Assembly (NCBI GenBank): GCA_001557505.1
Contig: LSAX01000005.1
Coordinates: forward strand, 1,798,001 to 1,862,000
Reading direction: 5' to 3'
From: Reticulascus tulasneorum
Lineage: Eukaryota; Ascomycota; Sordariomycetes; Glomerellales; Reticulascaceae
Length of the DNA: 64,000 nt
Part shown: piece after piece, positions 32,467 through 44,143 of the stretch
Numbering within the stretch: the stretch's first letter is position 1
Layout of the letters: every line of letters begins with the position of its first letter
Notes under the pieces: generated by a model
What the model was told of the DNA's origin: nothing
The model's input: only the letters and a program-made list of their open reading frames with translations
Databases searched by the model: none
Program-made: the position numbers and the translations under genes

Positions 32467-34412
32467 TTAATTCCAAGTCATTTCCGCAGGATATCGTCGC
32501 CCGCCAACACCGGTCACGACAGGGCTCGGCCCACGTTCTTTCCACCTCTTTCGATCGTCCCTGCCTTGGTCGCGATCTCGAGGGTCCCAGTGCTCGTCAC
32601 GCATGCGGTCCACGTCGGCGTGGCTGCTGGTCCGCCGCTGGTTGTCGGGACGCTGGAGGTACGCTCGCTGCTCGCGTCGCTTTCGTGCCTCTCGCTCGTC
32701 GTCCCGTTCCCAATCTCTATCGCGGTCCCGATCACGGCCACGATCCCTGCCTCGGTCTCGTTCCCGCTCCCGTTCCCTTTCTTTCTCCCTCTCCCGTTCT
32801 CGTTCTCGCTCTCTCTCTTCCTTTTCTCTCCGCTCTCGAAGCCGCCGTCGTCTCCTGCGTTCCGCGCCGCTGGATTCCGGGTCATCTGAGTCATCGGATC
32901 GCAGGTCAGACCAGCTACGGCTTAGCCTTGAGGTAGGAAGGTGATCCCGGCTATGACGTGTGCTGACTTCTTTGCGGTTCGATGCGCTTCGCGGTCGCTC
33001 TGGGGAGCGTCCGTTTGGAAGTATCGCAGCCACCTTGTCATTGAACTTCTCGCGAAATCCCTCAAAAGGAATGGGAAAGCTACGCCGGCGCGGGTCATCT
33101 TGACGCATTTCTGACCGATGAGAGCGGAACCCAGCGGCCACTGCAGGAGGCGCGACAGGCGCTGCGGGAGGAGGCTGCGGCGCGGATGGTGGTGCGAAAC
33201 GGCGAATGGATGGCGGTGGAGGCTCGTTCGAGTGATGGGCATGCAATTTGTGCTTGGTCCGGGGGCTCGCTGGCGAATCGGACTCAGATGTTGACGAGGA
33301 TGAGTAGTGCCTCGGCTGGCTATGTCGTCGGGGCTGGGCTGGCGGCCGGTTAGGTTCTAGGTGGATCGAGGCATGCATTGTCTCGTGCGGTGGAGAGGGA
33401 TAGTCGGAAAAGCTACGCCGTCGGGCTCGCTCTTCAGCCGAAGAGCTTTCCCGCCGCAGCCTCTCCCTCTCCGGCGACCGAGGAACGCTGACACGCGCAG
33501 CGGCCTGCCTTACCGGTACATGGGTGAATGCTACTGGCCGGGTGAAGTAGTCTGCTTGAGGACCGGGGCCCCTCGCTTGCGGCGACGGTTCCGGGTATGG
33601 ATTGCGAACATGCATATAGGCTGCCTTGACTCTTGGCTCGTCTCGTTCGGCCGCGGCCGCAGCCGCTCTCGCAATCATATCTTCCTTTGGGGTCGCCTCT
33701 TTTCTCAGCTTCTCAGCGCACGCCTTGTGCCATCTGTCCACCGCTGTATCTGGTTCGCTCGGGAAGGCCTCTTTGGGTAGATCGGCAGGAAAGGGCTCGC
33801 CAGTTTCGGGATGCGTGAGCGACCAATTCTTCACTGCGAACTGCATGAACGGCACATGCTCCTCTGGTCCGAGCAAGATCTCGATCGACTCCCACCGTAC
33901 AAACCCTCTGGGGGTCAAGGCCGGTACAGATGGTGGCTCAAAGTCGTTGTTGGTCGGCTGCATGGTGTGCTGACAGCCGGTGACCTGCCAGATGTAGGAG
34001 ATGGAAGGGTAGGGCATGCCGACGAAGAGTGCTGGTTGCGCGCATTAGCTGTCAGTTCTATAAGTCTGCGCTGCCGCGATGCGCCGGTCGACTGGTAACC
34101 TACAGTCGTAGTTCCCGCCGACTGCCTTGTAGAAGGCAGCGAGCTTTTTCGGGGTCAAGGCGACATCGTTCTTGTCGCCGATCTCCACGGCCTGGTGTCG
34201 CGGTGCGGTTAGGACTCGGGTCAGGCAAATGGAGCAAGGGCGTCGAAAAAACTCACAATGTAGCGGCCAATGGCTCGAAGAAGCGCATCGAGGGTCTTGG
34301 TTGGCGTCTTGTCGCTTTCAAACAGATAGCCATAGTACGGTATAGTCGAGGTGGAATCGGCTGTGGTGGGCTCCTTCGAGTCGGGTTTCTTCGCTTCCGC
34401 GGTGGTCGCCAT
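32467..34412 (-). CDS. DUF7514-type fungal protein with long Arg/Glu/Asp-rich tail
   Basis: Three exons, 34412-34257, 34191-34104 and 34031-32467, with introns of 65 and 72 bp; the product is 602 residues. The N-terminal 170 residues form a fungal domain that I recall as DUF7514. It runs IPYYGYLFESDKTPTKTLDALL, LTPKKLAAFYKAVGGNYD, GMPYPSISYIWQVTGC, DFEPPSVPALTPRGFVRWES and LGPEEHVPFMQFAV. All three exons contribute to it, which confirms the splicing. The middle is Pro/Ser/Arg-rich. The last 200 residues contain long alternating Arg-Glu, Arg-Asp and Lys-Glu dipeptides, like charged RNA-processing proteins, and are probably disordered. Function is unknown. A nuclear or RNA-related role is only a guess from composition. 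Confidence 0.85.
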
Positions 34413-35879
34413 CAGATTATCTCTCTCTACATCAAATGATGTAGTTCCGGCGGAACAGTGGAGTCGTTGACGGCAGGTTTGGAGTTGGTGTCCAACTGGC
34501 GATGACAGCGGACCGACCCAGTCTAGGCGCTAGTCGCATACACAACAAGCAGGTGGAGGAGGATATGATTGTGCAAGGTCGCGTCGAACTCAGAGTCTCG
34601 AAGAAACTACACGAGCCCTAATTATCATCAGATGAAGGGACATAGGCATGAAGCAGGCTGATGCGCCCGTGAGTCAAGGCAGTTGGTGTTCACGCTGGAT
34701 TCCATCCCTGTCCATTCAAAAACCTGTCTGTCGGGTTAGCTAGGCTAGGAGTAGGTGACCTATGCCTAGAGGCAGGCTGGGAAAGTTGGCTCTGCCCGAG
34801 AGACGGCTGGGGCGATGCCTGGGAAGATCATGAAATTGTGTGGCTCTCAAGCTGACACGTGCACCCCGGCGAGCCTCCGTGACGGGGAGATGGTGCCAAG
34901 TGGGTCCCCCTGCCTGATGCAAAAGCAAATGCGGGAAATTCTGCCAATCCGCCTAGGCCCAGTCGAGCTACAGGGGGGCTAGCTTGCCTTGTTGGGGGCC
35001 AGGACGCTGTAATCTGCATTGGATTCGTGAGGGAGCCATGGCTCCGCCTAAATAGGCATCTCCTCCAAACGGCGGCGGACAGACACTTTGGATGAACAAA
35101 TACACTTTTCTCAAGTCCGGGACACAGAATTGAAACTTTGGTTACACTGCTAAAACGAGTGCATCATATGGGGACGCTCAGATGTCCGAAATACTGTCCT
35201 TCAGTGCCCTTTCTAAACGGAGAGCAGTGTGATTGACCCCTGGTTAAATCTTTCCGACCAAGACCCGACTTCATGTTGGTCACCATCTCACTCTTTTAAA
35301 AGGCAAGGCACTTGGGAACTGCCCACTCTGTCAAGCCACTCGAGCTTCCAGGTTCCCTATTTCTTTCCGATAGTCCGACCAGACTCATACGGGCTACTTT
35401 GACGGATATCCAAGCATATTTCTTTGATATAAGATCAAAGGTCTTGCCTCTTGTATTCCTCCGCGGATGGTGCGCCACTACATTCCAATGTTTCGATCTG
35501 ATCGGTCAATCACCCAAAACTAATATCTGTAACGCTTTCGTTCTCTTCAAGCTGTTTCTGGAATGGCTTCCTCCTGGATTCTTTGTTTGGTTTGTTGGGG
35601 ATGATGGCCGGGCCTCGTTTGTCATTCCGCCTAAGAGAGCAGCTCTAAGCACATGAAGAGACGCAATGTTGGCACCATCCAAAACCGGACTGGAGAGGCA
35701 GTAGACATGACTTTCTTTGAGCACATTAAGACAATGACCTCTTTTTATGAAGAACACAACCCTTCATCACAGAGGCATGAAAAACGACGAGGAGGTTGTA
35801 GATACACCAGTCAATATCTTCTGCAAAGACTCAACCTCTCCACTGCCTTTTCTAGCATCATTGTATTTGCGTCACCGAC
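34413..35879. other. Divergent intergenic region
   Basis: 1.5 kb between the DUF7514 gene and the next plus-strand gene, including both promoters. No gene was recognised. Confidence 0.45.
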
Positions 35880-37367
35880 ATGGCTGCCCGTCCTCATAAA
35901 GCTCAGTCAAGCTCGGCCATTGCTGGAGATGAGGCACACTCTCGAACGAAGGATACAGGAGACAAATTCGGGCAAGGTTTGCAGAAGGTGCCTTCTAGGT
36001 CGAAGCTGCGACAGCCCAAACATAGGAGAACTTTCTTTGGCAAGCCTGCACCACAACTAGACCTAGGCGAATTAGACAGCTTCGAACCCGTCCGCCCTCT
36101 CCTTGACTGGGATGTCCCAGAAGGAGACCTGTCTGACCTGTTTCACGAACATCACTTTGGTACCCTTGTCGTCAATGTCTACGATGTTTTAAAAACCTAT
36201 CTCGTGGACGGTCCACTGAACCGCGGTGGCGACTCATGGTTTTCTCCGTGGATCGAACCAGTGAATCCGCATATCAGCCCAGAGCTCCAGAAGTATGTCG
36301 AAACTGTAGCAAGACCTGATCCATCATCCCTCACCGCTTGGGATGACCTGCTTGCTCACACGCCAAAACGACTGCTCCTCCTCCAAGCAGTCTTGCTACG
36401 AATCTTTGACGATCACATCTTCTCCAAACTGCTTTTCGGTGCAAAACATACAGACACAAGGTATTTGCAAGATCAAGATGAATCCTTCCTCGAAGATGAT
36501 GGTGAGTAGTGGAAGTCCATCCATTTATATTCTGCAGAGGCTCTAATGCGGTTGGTAGGATATCAGCGTACCAGGCTCCGTTCAGTCACTGTCAACATGT
36601 TTCTCGAGCATCATCACGGCATACCACTCCACTTCTGGAAGCGTGTGGATGATCTGACCATGCGTATAACTGTGCTGCTGCTTCCCATTTTGAACTGGGT
36701 CCGGGTTACAAAGACACCTGATCTCACCTCTAGCCTCAAAGACTTCCATCAAGACATACACAATCTCGTGTCCTACGCTGCATGGTTCTCCATCTGCATT
36801 CGTCGCTCGCCGTCCATCATCCGACTCGATTGGCTGCAACCTGGCGATCGATACCAACCCAACCAAACCCAGGTTGAGGAATCTATTTTCGAATCGTCTC
36901 AGAAGGCGGCGCAAAGACATGACGAGAAGATGAGGTCATCATTGGTGGGCGCCGCCGGGGCAGGTATCACCAAACCGAACAGAATGGCTAGAATTATGAT
37001 TAGCATTACTCCTGAGATTAAACGATACACAGTGGAGTTTGACAAAAATAGAGACCCTCCTGGAGTCAAGGTCTACAGCATAATGAAGTCACATCTGGCC
37101 TATTACCACGGGCTATTGGACGACAATGCAGACAGGGGGCAATACGTGTCCTTGACTGAGTACATAGAAGCGAAAAAACAGACTATCAGAACCCGGACCG
37201 GACGACACGAGGCTCTTCGATTTGTTGTATCTGTGTTTTGTGTCATTGTGCTCTTTACAATGGTCGCGCACATCTATAAAGAAGAGTCGAGCAGATATAT
37301 CGAGGAAATTGTCAAGTCTCTGGGAGCCATCAGACTACATAATGCACAATCGGGAGATAGTCGTTAA
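35880..37367 (+). CDS. Unknown fungal protein with one C-terminal membrane helix
   Basis: Two exons, 35880-36501 and 36559-37367, with a 57-bp phase-1 intron; 476 residues. The first 50 residues are basic and polar. The body contains LDSFEPVRPLLDWDVPEGDL, HFGTLVVNVYDVLKTYLVDG and, right after the junction, TRLRSVTVNMFLEHHHGIP, all with the look of a conserved folded domain. Near the C-terminus a single hydrophobic segment (ALRFVVSVFCVIVLFTMVAH) is followed by about 30 polar residues, so the protein looks tail-anchored or single-pass with its bulk in the cytosol. No family name came to mind. Codon use is less GC-biased than in the housekeeping neighbours, which fits a lineage-restricted gene. 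Confidence 0.75.
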
Positions 37368-38188
37368 GCACGCCTCCTTATGTTTGAAGACTGTGTTCTG
37401 CAGCTCAATCAGATTTGGCGTTCTTCACACTTTGGAGCAGGATTTTGGCATTTGAAGACGGTTTGATATTTAGTGACGTGTTCACTGTATTTGAAAGGAA
37501 GAGAGTATTGCCATGAATAGAATGATAGCTGGATGAAATGACTCTCAAACCATCCACGCCTTTCAATTCCACATCTCCATCACGTGGCTAGTCACATTGT
37601 ACTCCGAGAAAACTGAGTAAGAGACAGAGCAATAACACAGAAATTGCTATGCTTACTTTGTTAAACTAATCATATAATTAAGGTAGTGTCTGTTTAAACA
37701 ATTTCTATAATTGACCTCTGGAAGCTTAGTCAGTCCACTTCCCGGAGGGCAAACAGAGCCCACACTCCTACTATTCTGGTATAACTCTTCGAAGCTTGTT
37801 GAGTCCAGTTGAGGGTCCGGGTAGCAACATGACAAACAGAGACTATGGCAGAACCCAGCAACATATCTAACCCATGTCTAAGGAGACGAGTCAGGCATGG
37901 GTAAGGCCGGCTCCATGGATTTAACTGTACTGGTGGACGGAGGAAGTGAAGTTGGCTGATAAGATAAGGTGATCGACACCTCAGATTCAAGGCATCAGAC
38001 TAGACCTAATAGGGCTTAGAGGAGGGGCATTGGTGGGACTTTGCCCAAAGAAAAAAAGTTCACCAGCGCTGAAATTTATTTCTGACCTTCACAAAATTCC
38101 GGTTGGGAGAAATTCCTTGAAGACCCCACGCCCGCCTTCCAAAACCTGCGCTCAACACCTTTTTTCCTGCGCATAATCATATCCAAAC
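37368..38188. other. Intergenic region upstream of SSB
   Basis: 821 bp with an AT-rich centre (about 37640-37720) and a short promoter before SSB. I see no canonical heat-shock element with correct spacing, consistent with SSB being growth-regulated rather than heat-induced. Confidence 0.45.
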
Positions 38189-40278
38189 ATGGCGGAAGAA
38201 GTCTACGATGGTGCCATTGGCATCGATTTGGGTACTACTCCATGTTCTTTGCCCCGGGATCGTCTTGTTCGCTGACCGATTTTTGCCTCTAGGAACCACC
38301 TACTCTTGTGTTGCGACATACGAGGGCAACAATGTCGAAATTATCGCCAACGAGCAGGGTAGCTTCACTACCCCGTCTTTCGTCTCCTTCACCGACAAGG
38401 AGCGACTGATTGGTGAGGCTGCCAAGAATCAGGCTGCCATGAACCCCGTGAACACTATCTTTGATGTCAAGTGAGTGTGCCATCAGTATCCTCCGGCGTA
38501 AGACGGTGCGCTGACAAAATTCCTCCTTCCCAAGGCGATTGATCGGTCGAAGATTCGATGACCCTATCGTAAAGAAGGATATAGAGTCCTGGCCTTTCAA
38601 GGTCATTGACGACAATGGCAACCCCAAAGTCGAAGTTGACTACCTCGGCGAGACCAAATCATTCTCACCGCAAGAAGTCTCCTCCATGATCCTTACCAAG
38701 GTGGGTCCAGCCATGTTACTTCATCATATCAATGCAACCGAGACTGACAATTCGAGCAGATGAAGGAGATTGCGGAGGTGAAGCTCGGAAAGAAGGTTGA
38801 GAAGGCCGTCATCACCGTGCCTGCCTACTTCAACGACAACCAACGTCAGGCTACCAAGGACGCCGGTGCCATTGCCGGACTTAACGTGCTCCGTATCATC
38901 AACGAACCTACTGCCGCAGCCATCGCCTACGGTCTGGGCTCCGGAAGGTCTGGCAAGGAGCGAAATGTTCTGATTTACGATCTCGGTGGCGGTACCTTCG
39001 ATGTGTCGCTCCTCAACATCCAGGGCGGTGTTTTCACTGTCAAGGCCACCGCTGGTGACACTCACTTGGGTGGACAGGATTTCGATACTAACCTCCTCGA
39101 CCACTGCAAGAAGGACTTCCTCCGAAAGACAAAGAAGGATATCACTGGTGATGCCCGTGCCCTCCGAAGACTTCGGACTGCCTGCGAACGTGCCAAGCGA
39201 ACCCTGTCCAGCGGTGCCCAGGCTACCATCGAGATTGACTCTCTCTTCGATGGCCAGGATTTCCAGATGCAGATCACCCGTGCCCGATTCGAGGAGCTTA
39301 ACTCCAAGGCCTTCAACGGAACCCTAGACCCCGTCGCCCAGGTTCTCAAAGATGCCGCCATTGAGAAGAACCAGGTCGACGAGATCGTGCTCGTCGGAGG
39401 TTCTACTCGTATTCCCCGCATTCAAAAGCTTCTCTCCGAGTTCTTCGACGGCAAGAAGCTCGAGAAGAGCATCAACCCCGACGAGGCTGTCGCCTACGGT
39501 GCCGCCGTTCAGGCTGGTATTCTGTCTGGAAAGGCCACCTCCGCCGAGACTGCCGATCTTCTCCTTCTCGATGTCGTTCCTCTCTCCCTCGGTGTTGCTA
39601 TGGAAGGCAACATCTTTGCCCCGGTCGTCGCCCGTGGCCAGACCGTCCCTACCATCAAGAAGCGAACATTCACCACCGTCGCAGACAACCAACAAACCGT
39701 CCAGTTCCCCGTGTACCAGGGTGAGCGTGTTAACTGCGAAGATAACACGTCGCTTGGTGAGTTCACGTTGGCCCCCATCCCTCCCATGAGGGCTGGAGAG
39801 GCTGTTTTGGAAGTCGTCTTCGAGGTCGATGTCAACGGTATCCTCAAGGTCACCGCTACCGAGAAGACATCCGGCAGAAGCGCCAACATCACCATCTCCA
39901 ACTCTGTCGGTAAACTCTCGTCATCTGAGATTGATAACATGATCAGCGGTATGTTGACCCTCTTCCCTTGCAACAGTAAGTTCATATTGATGCTAATTCT
40001 TATCAATAGATGCCGAGAAATTCAAGAGCAACGACGAGGCTTTCAGCAAGAAGTTTGAGGCCAAGCAGCAGCTCGAGTCTTATATCGGCCGTGTCGAGGA
40101 GATTATCTCCGACCCTACCCTTTCCCTGAAGCTCAAGCGTGGCCAGAAGGACAAGATTGAGCAGCAAGTCAGCGAGGCCATGGCCCAGCTCGAAATCACC
40201 GATGCCAGCGCCGAGGAACTGAAGAAGCAGGAACTCGCCTTGAAGCGACTCGTCACCAAGGCCATGTCATCCCGATAA
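38189..40278 (+). CDS. SSB1: Ssb, ribosome-associated Hsp70 chaperone
   Basis: Five exons: 38189-38231, 38293-38470, 38535-38700, 38760-39948 and 40010-40278. Introns are 59-64 bp. The product is 614 residues, as in yeast Ssb1/2 (613). It binds nascent chains at the ribosome exit tunnel together with the RAC co-chaperones. The first intron splits the phosphate-1 motif (GIDLG/TTYSC). The ATPase domain also shows [12 protein letters not shown] at 203-214 and [15 protein letters not shown] from about 340. The substrate domain has [19 protein letters not shown]. The C-terminus ends AMSSR, as in Ssb, and not in EEVD as in cytosolic Ssa. The opening [15 protein letters not shown] and [18 protein letters not shown] also fit Ssb rather than Ssa or Kar2. 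Confidence 0.96.
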
Positions 40279-41295
40279 ATGATGCGTTCGGGGGGTGAGC
40301 AAGGGGGAGTTGCTTTCGAGAATTCAAGCAGAATTTGTTTCAGATGACCTGGTCTGGGTGCGGCCAGAAGATAGGACATGGCTAGGTTGCCGATAATTTG
40401 GGGCAGGAGATACTAAAAGGCACGCAAAAAGTTCCTCGTTTCCGTTCATCTACCTGCACCTCTCTCTACGACCTTGCTCAGTTCGTTGAACACACGAGCT
40501 CCTGCCTTGAACAGCGAGGACGCCTCCCCTTGCATCTATTCGCTTTTGGGCGGCATTCTTCGTCGTCCCCATTTCCATAGACTCTGTAGAATGGCTCAAG
40601 GTGAAATGAAATGAGATACGTCTACGAACCTGGAGATGCCATCACAAGTTCTGGTTTTGTGACTTGTGGCATGCTAGCTGTAATAAGCTTCCATCGGCCA
40701 AGTCGCATTGTTTAATCCCGGCTCTGCCCCAGACCTAGATGTGTTCCCCTGCGTGTGGCTGTTCAGTAACTATTCGCATTCGTTGAATTAAGTAGCCCGT
40801 TCGTACTCTGAGGGGCACCAAAATCGACTTCACGTCGTACGGGTGTTGTGAACGCAAAAGTGAAGCACTAACAGAACGCATCTGCCTGTAATCGTTCGAG
40901 ATTCAAGTCACTTATCCTTCGCAGTTACTCCATAAACGCAGGAGAAAGTACTAAAGACCCTGATCTGGACAGCAGCTGTAGTCGAAATAGGATTCACACG
41001 GGCAAGAGCGGCCAGAATGAGGCCGGTTAGGACATGTCGCCACAGTGGGGGCCCGTGTGCCTTGCGCTTCTTCGGTCCCTTCCATTTGCTTCCTGTTGCT
41101 TCCTGAGCTCACTGACTCCGCACATCATCATCCATTCACCGCAGCCCTTTTGGAACAACTGTGACACATTTCAAGTCGTTGCTTTGGCTATTCTCCTTAT
41201 ATTACCAAGGCTCAGCTTTGTGCCACACGTTAAAGTTCTTGTCTGGGTAAGGGAATAAGGAAACACGTCTCGAGCTCTAAAGCATCAAAGACATC
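40279..41295. other. Intergenic region after SSB
   Basis: 1.0 kb: SSB 3' flank and the promoter of the next gene. Nothing else was recognised. Confidence 0.45.
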
Positions 41296-42060
41296 ATGAG
41301 CCGGGCGATATTTGATAAATTCTTCGACTTACCGGCAGAAATCCGGGACGGCATCCTTTCATATCTGTGCTACTCACCGGAGCCAATATACATCGCTCCC
41401 ATCAACAGCGATTTCATCCCCCTTCCACACGCCCTCTTCCTCTCCCATCCACTTCTTTACAGCGCGGCCTCCCGCATCTTCTACGAACAGAACACATTCG
41501 TCCTCGATCTCGGCGCCGGGCCCCGTGCGGCTACGGAACGCGCCATCAGTGCCGGCTCCTCTTACTTGCTAAATAACACAGCTGCGCGCAGGCGCATCCG
41601 CCATCTTGAGTTGTGGCCCGGCCGGCTGGGTAATGTCTTCGCGAATAACGTCTGTCCCGCCTTGATGGACATGGTCCTTAATGGCGCGCTCCGTCATCTC
41701 AGGGTCGAGATCAACCCGGCGGGGGTGGACATGGTGGTTTTCAAGCAAGCGTCGACAACTCCGGAACCCCTTGATGGCCGTAGCTGGCACTCGTACGCCA
41801 CGCGACAGGACGATGCGTACATGAAGTCGGAGCCGTTTATGGGCCTGGTTCGTCTGCTTGCTGATCCGGACCTAGAGACTTCGGAGCTTTTGGTCGCCCC
41901 TGTCCATCGCAGTTTGTGGTGTCAGTTTCATGAAGGGGTGGTGTGCCAAAGGATGGACTACAAGCAAGGCGACAATGACATGATCCCTATTGATTGGAGG
42001 AAGTTGGCGGCAAGCTACGGGGATGAGCATGAGTTCAACATTATCAGCTTCCACTACTGA
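41296..42060 (+). CDS. F-box-like (2EXR-type) fungal protein
   Basis: A single exon encoding 254 residues. The N-terminus (KFFDLPAEIRDGILSYLCYSP) has the LP-x-E-I-R-x-x-I-x-x-Y pattern of fungal F-box-like/2EXR domains. It is followed by PLPHALFLSHPLLYSAASRI and FYEQNTFVLDLG, the usual continuation in this expanded ascomycete family. The C-terminal half has no recognised repeat. Such proteins may bind Skp1 and act as substrate receptors for SCF ligases, but many are untested. No signal peptide or membrane segment was found. The gene is the last before a 15-kb gene-poor stretch. Confidence 0.75.
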   Translation: MSRAIFDKFFDLPAEIRDGILSYLCYSPEPIYIAPINSDFIPLPHALFLSHPLLYSAASRIFYEQNTFVLDLGAGPRAATERAISAGSSYLLNNTAARRRIRHLELWPGRLGNVFANNVCPALMDMVLNGALRHLRVEINPAGVDMVVFKQASTTPEPLDGRSWHSYATRQDDAYMKSEPFMGLVRLLADPDLETSELLVAPVHRSLWCQFHEGVVCQRMDYKQGDNDMIPIDWRKLAASYGDEHEFNIISFHY

Positions 42061-43731
42061 GCTGGTTGCGGACCACCTGCACTACGGAACTAAAGCGCAC
42101 CTTCTGGAGTGAGACCGGCATCTCAAACGATCTCTTCTGCGTTGGCCACCCAATCTTGTGTCTCCAGACATGTATTTGGTTAGGTGCAAATGGTGGCCCG
42201 GCGAGGATCAAGATGGCCCAGCAGCCTCGGAAGCAGCGCAGAGTAGCGGCGTTCCAAGCACCGGGTCAAGCTTCCGTGAATGTCTTTCCAGCATGCACGC
42301 AGATTGATCGATCACTGGCACGGTTGCTATCATGGCTCTCGCCAATCTCTCTCCTCATAAGGGTACTTGGCACCGTTCCAAGGATGTCCGGGTATGGTTT
42401 GCCGCTCCAGCTTCCCAAGTTTGAAAAGGCACCATTCAGCCTCCAAACAGCCGAGATTAACTAGCTGTCCGCTTGTGTCCTGCCGCATCCTCCTCAGAGC
42501 TACCCCGACAGCTCTCACGAGGATGAGAGCCGTGTTAACCAGTCTGAGGACTTTTGCCACTTCCAGCCAACCGATGATGAGAAGGCTGACGAGTCCGACA
42601 CCCGTCTCATTGGCAACCCCGATCAGCCAAGCTGGAGTGGCCCTTTGGTGTTTTAGCTTCCTTCGAGCCCGGATTTGCGTGTTTCCATTGGGGGCTTGGC
42701 TCGTCTGTGGTGCGTTGCGGCGTTTTGCTCCGCATGTATCGGTGGGTTCCCAAATTAGAGTTTCGTTAGGGCTTAGTCCGATGCAGAACCTTTGGAAATT
42801 AATAGAATCGCCGTGGAGACATTCATAATCTGCCTGGATGGGGGTGCCTAGTTCTGTGCGATTAGTCTTGCCACGCAGGCCATGGTGTCATGGTGCTCTG
42901 ATCCAGTCTCTTGATTGAGTTCTCGCCCCAAAACCTGCCATTTTCTTACTCAGCGAATAGGAGTCGGATATGGCATCACTGCCGATCGAATGGATTTAAC
43001 GGAGTATTATTAAATCAGAAACAATCAGCAGACCTACAAACTTCAAAGCCCGCGCGGTGACGAATGTTCGAAAGCTGGCGTGGATGCATTACAAAACAGG
43101 TTACGTGCACGAAATTCGCCGCCAGTTTGACGCCGTTTCTCAGCCAAGTATGTGTATATTGGTCACTAATAAAAAGTAATGTCTTACACCCTCCCGCTCG
43201 CCCGCCTCCAAATCCCTCAACCCACCAGACCACCCGCTCGCCCGCATCGTCAGTTCTATCTAGATAGAAAGGTGATTCGAGGTAGAGACCGGACAATTCA
43301 CCTAGCCCCGACGGGCCTAGCGCTGTTTACATCCTCCATCAAACCATCTGATCCGGCAGGAGGGGGAAGCTCGTGTGGGACCACATACAATGATCCGATG
43401 TCCCCTCACATGGTTACCCGCTCCCAATCGTTCAGCGCCTAGCCTATCATGCATGTGAAAACCTGCACACCTGCAATTGAGCAATAGAACGATCGGGCCA
43501 AATATTCCAGATCGCGATGATTTGAGGGAGTTTCTTGGTTGTAGTTTGGTGGCATTACCGGTGCAAGCCGCTGTACCCGTGCAGAAGCAGAATCACCGGT
43601 CATGTGTTCAGTCGTCAACTTCCAAGTGAGATTTCGTTCCTGATGTGATGGAGGTAGATCTGATGTTTTTTTTAATTTTTATGAATCATGTCATGCTAGC
43701 TGACAATCGTTTTGTGAACCGCGTGTTGAAA
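42061..43731. other. Gene-poor region, left part
   Basis: 1.7 kb without supported genes. Short frames (for example 42066-42464) lack family resemblance. Confidence 0.45.
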
Positions 43732-43983
43732 TCATTCGAGGGCAGAGTGCCAGTCGTCCTGGTTGACGCCTTGGTGCTCGCCGTAATGGACCGGCCCGAG
43801 CTTGAGGAAACGGAGACCGCTGCTCTTGGCCTCGTCGCTGCTCATGCTGGAGGTGCGTCGCTTGATCTGAGGGGCGTTGAGGGCCTCAGCAAGAGCTCCG
43901 GTGGCAGGGCGTGCCTGTTGGTTCTGAGGGTAGGACTCAGAGGTGGTGGGAGCCAGGGACAGAAAGGCGGATGGAGAAGACAT
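43732..43983 (-). CDS. Short conserved fungal protein with FLKLGPVHYGEH motif
   Basis: A single exon of 83 residues starting at ATG 43983 in an AACATGTC context. The N-terminal two thirds are Ser/Pro/Gln-rich and look disordered. The C-terminal 30 residues (LRFLKLGPVHYGEH, then a DDWHSALE end) form a motif I have seen in short ascomycete proteins without a named function. Promoter evidence supports a real gene: TATAAAG 154 bp upstream and a CT-rich leader with CAACTTTTCCCAAG-type sequence before the ATG, typical of well expressed fungal genes. No signal peptide was seen. The antisense 116-codon frame over the same place is its shadow. Confidence 0.7.
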   Translation of the reverse strand: MSSPSAFLSLAPTTSESYPQNQQARPATGALAEALNAPQIKRRTSSMSSDEAKSSGLRFLKLGPVHYGEHQGVNQDDWHSALE

Positions 43984-44136
43984 GTTGGGTTATGAACTAG
44001 TGCGACTTGGGAAAAGTTGACAAGTTTGTATCGGTTGAGGACTGAAGTTTTAAGGAAGAATCAGGCTTTGTAGATGAGAGTGTGGTGTAGAGAGCAGTTG
44101 TTTGGAAAGTAAGAGAGCGACTGGACAGGCAGGCAG

Positions 44137-44143
44137 CTTTATA
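44137..44143 (-). promoter_or_regulatory. TATA box of the 83-residue gene
   Basis: TATAAAG on the minus strand, 154 bp before the ATG at 43983, followed by a pyrimidine-rich leader. Position and context fit a core promoter. Confidence 0.6.

Noticed and set aside
38040..38188. Heat-shock element upstream of SSB
   Set aside because: GAA and TTC triplets are present, but spacing is one or three bases instead of two; no canonical array.
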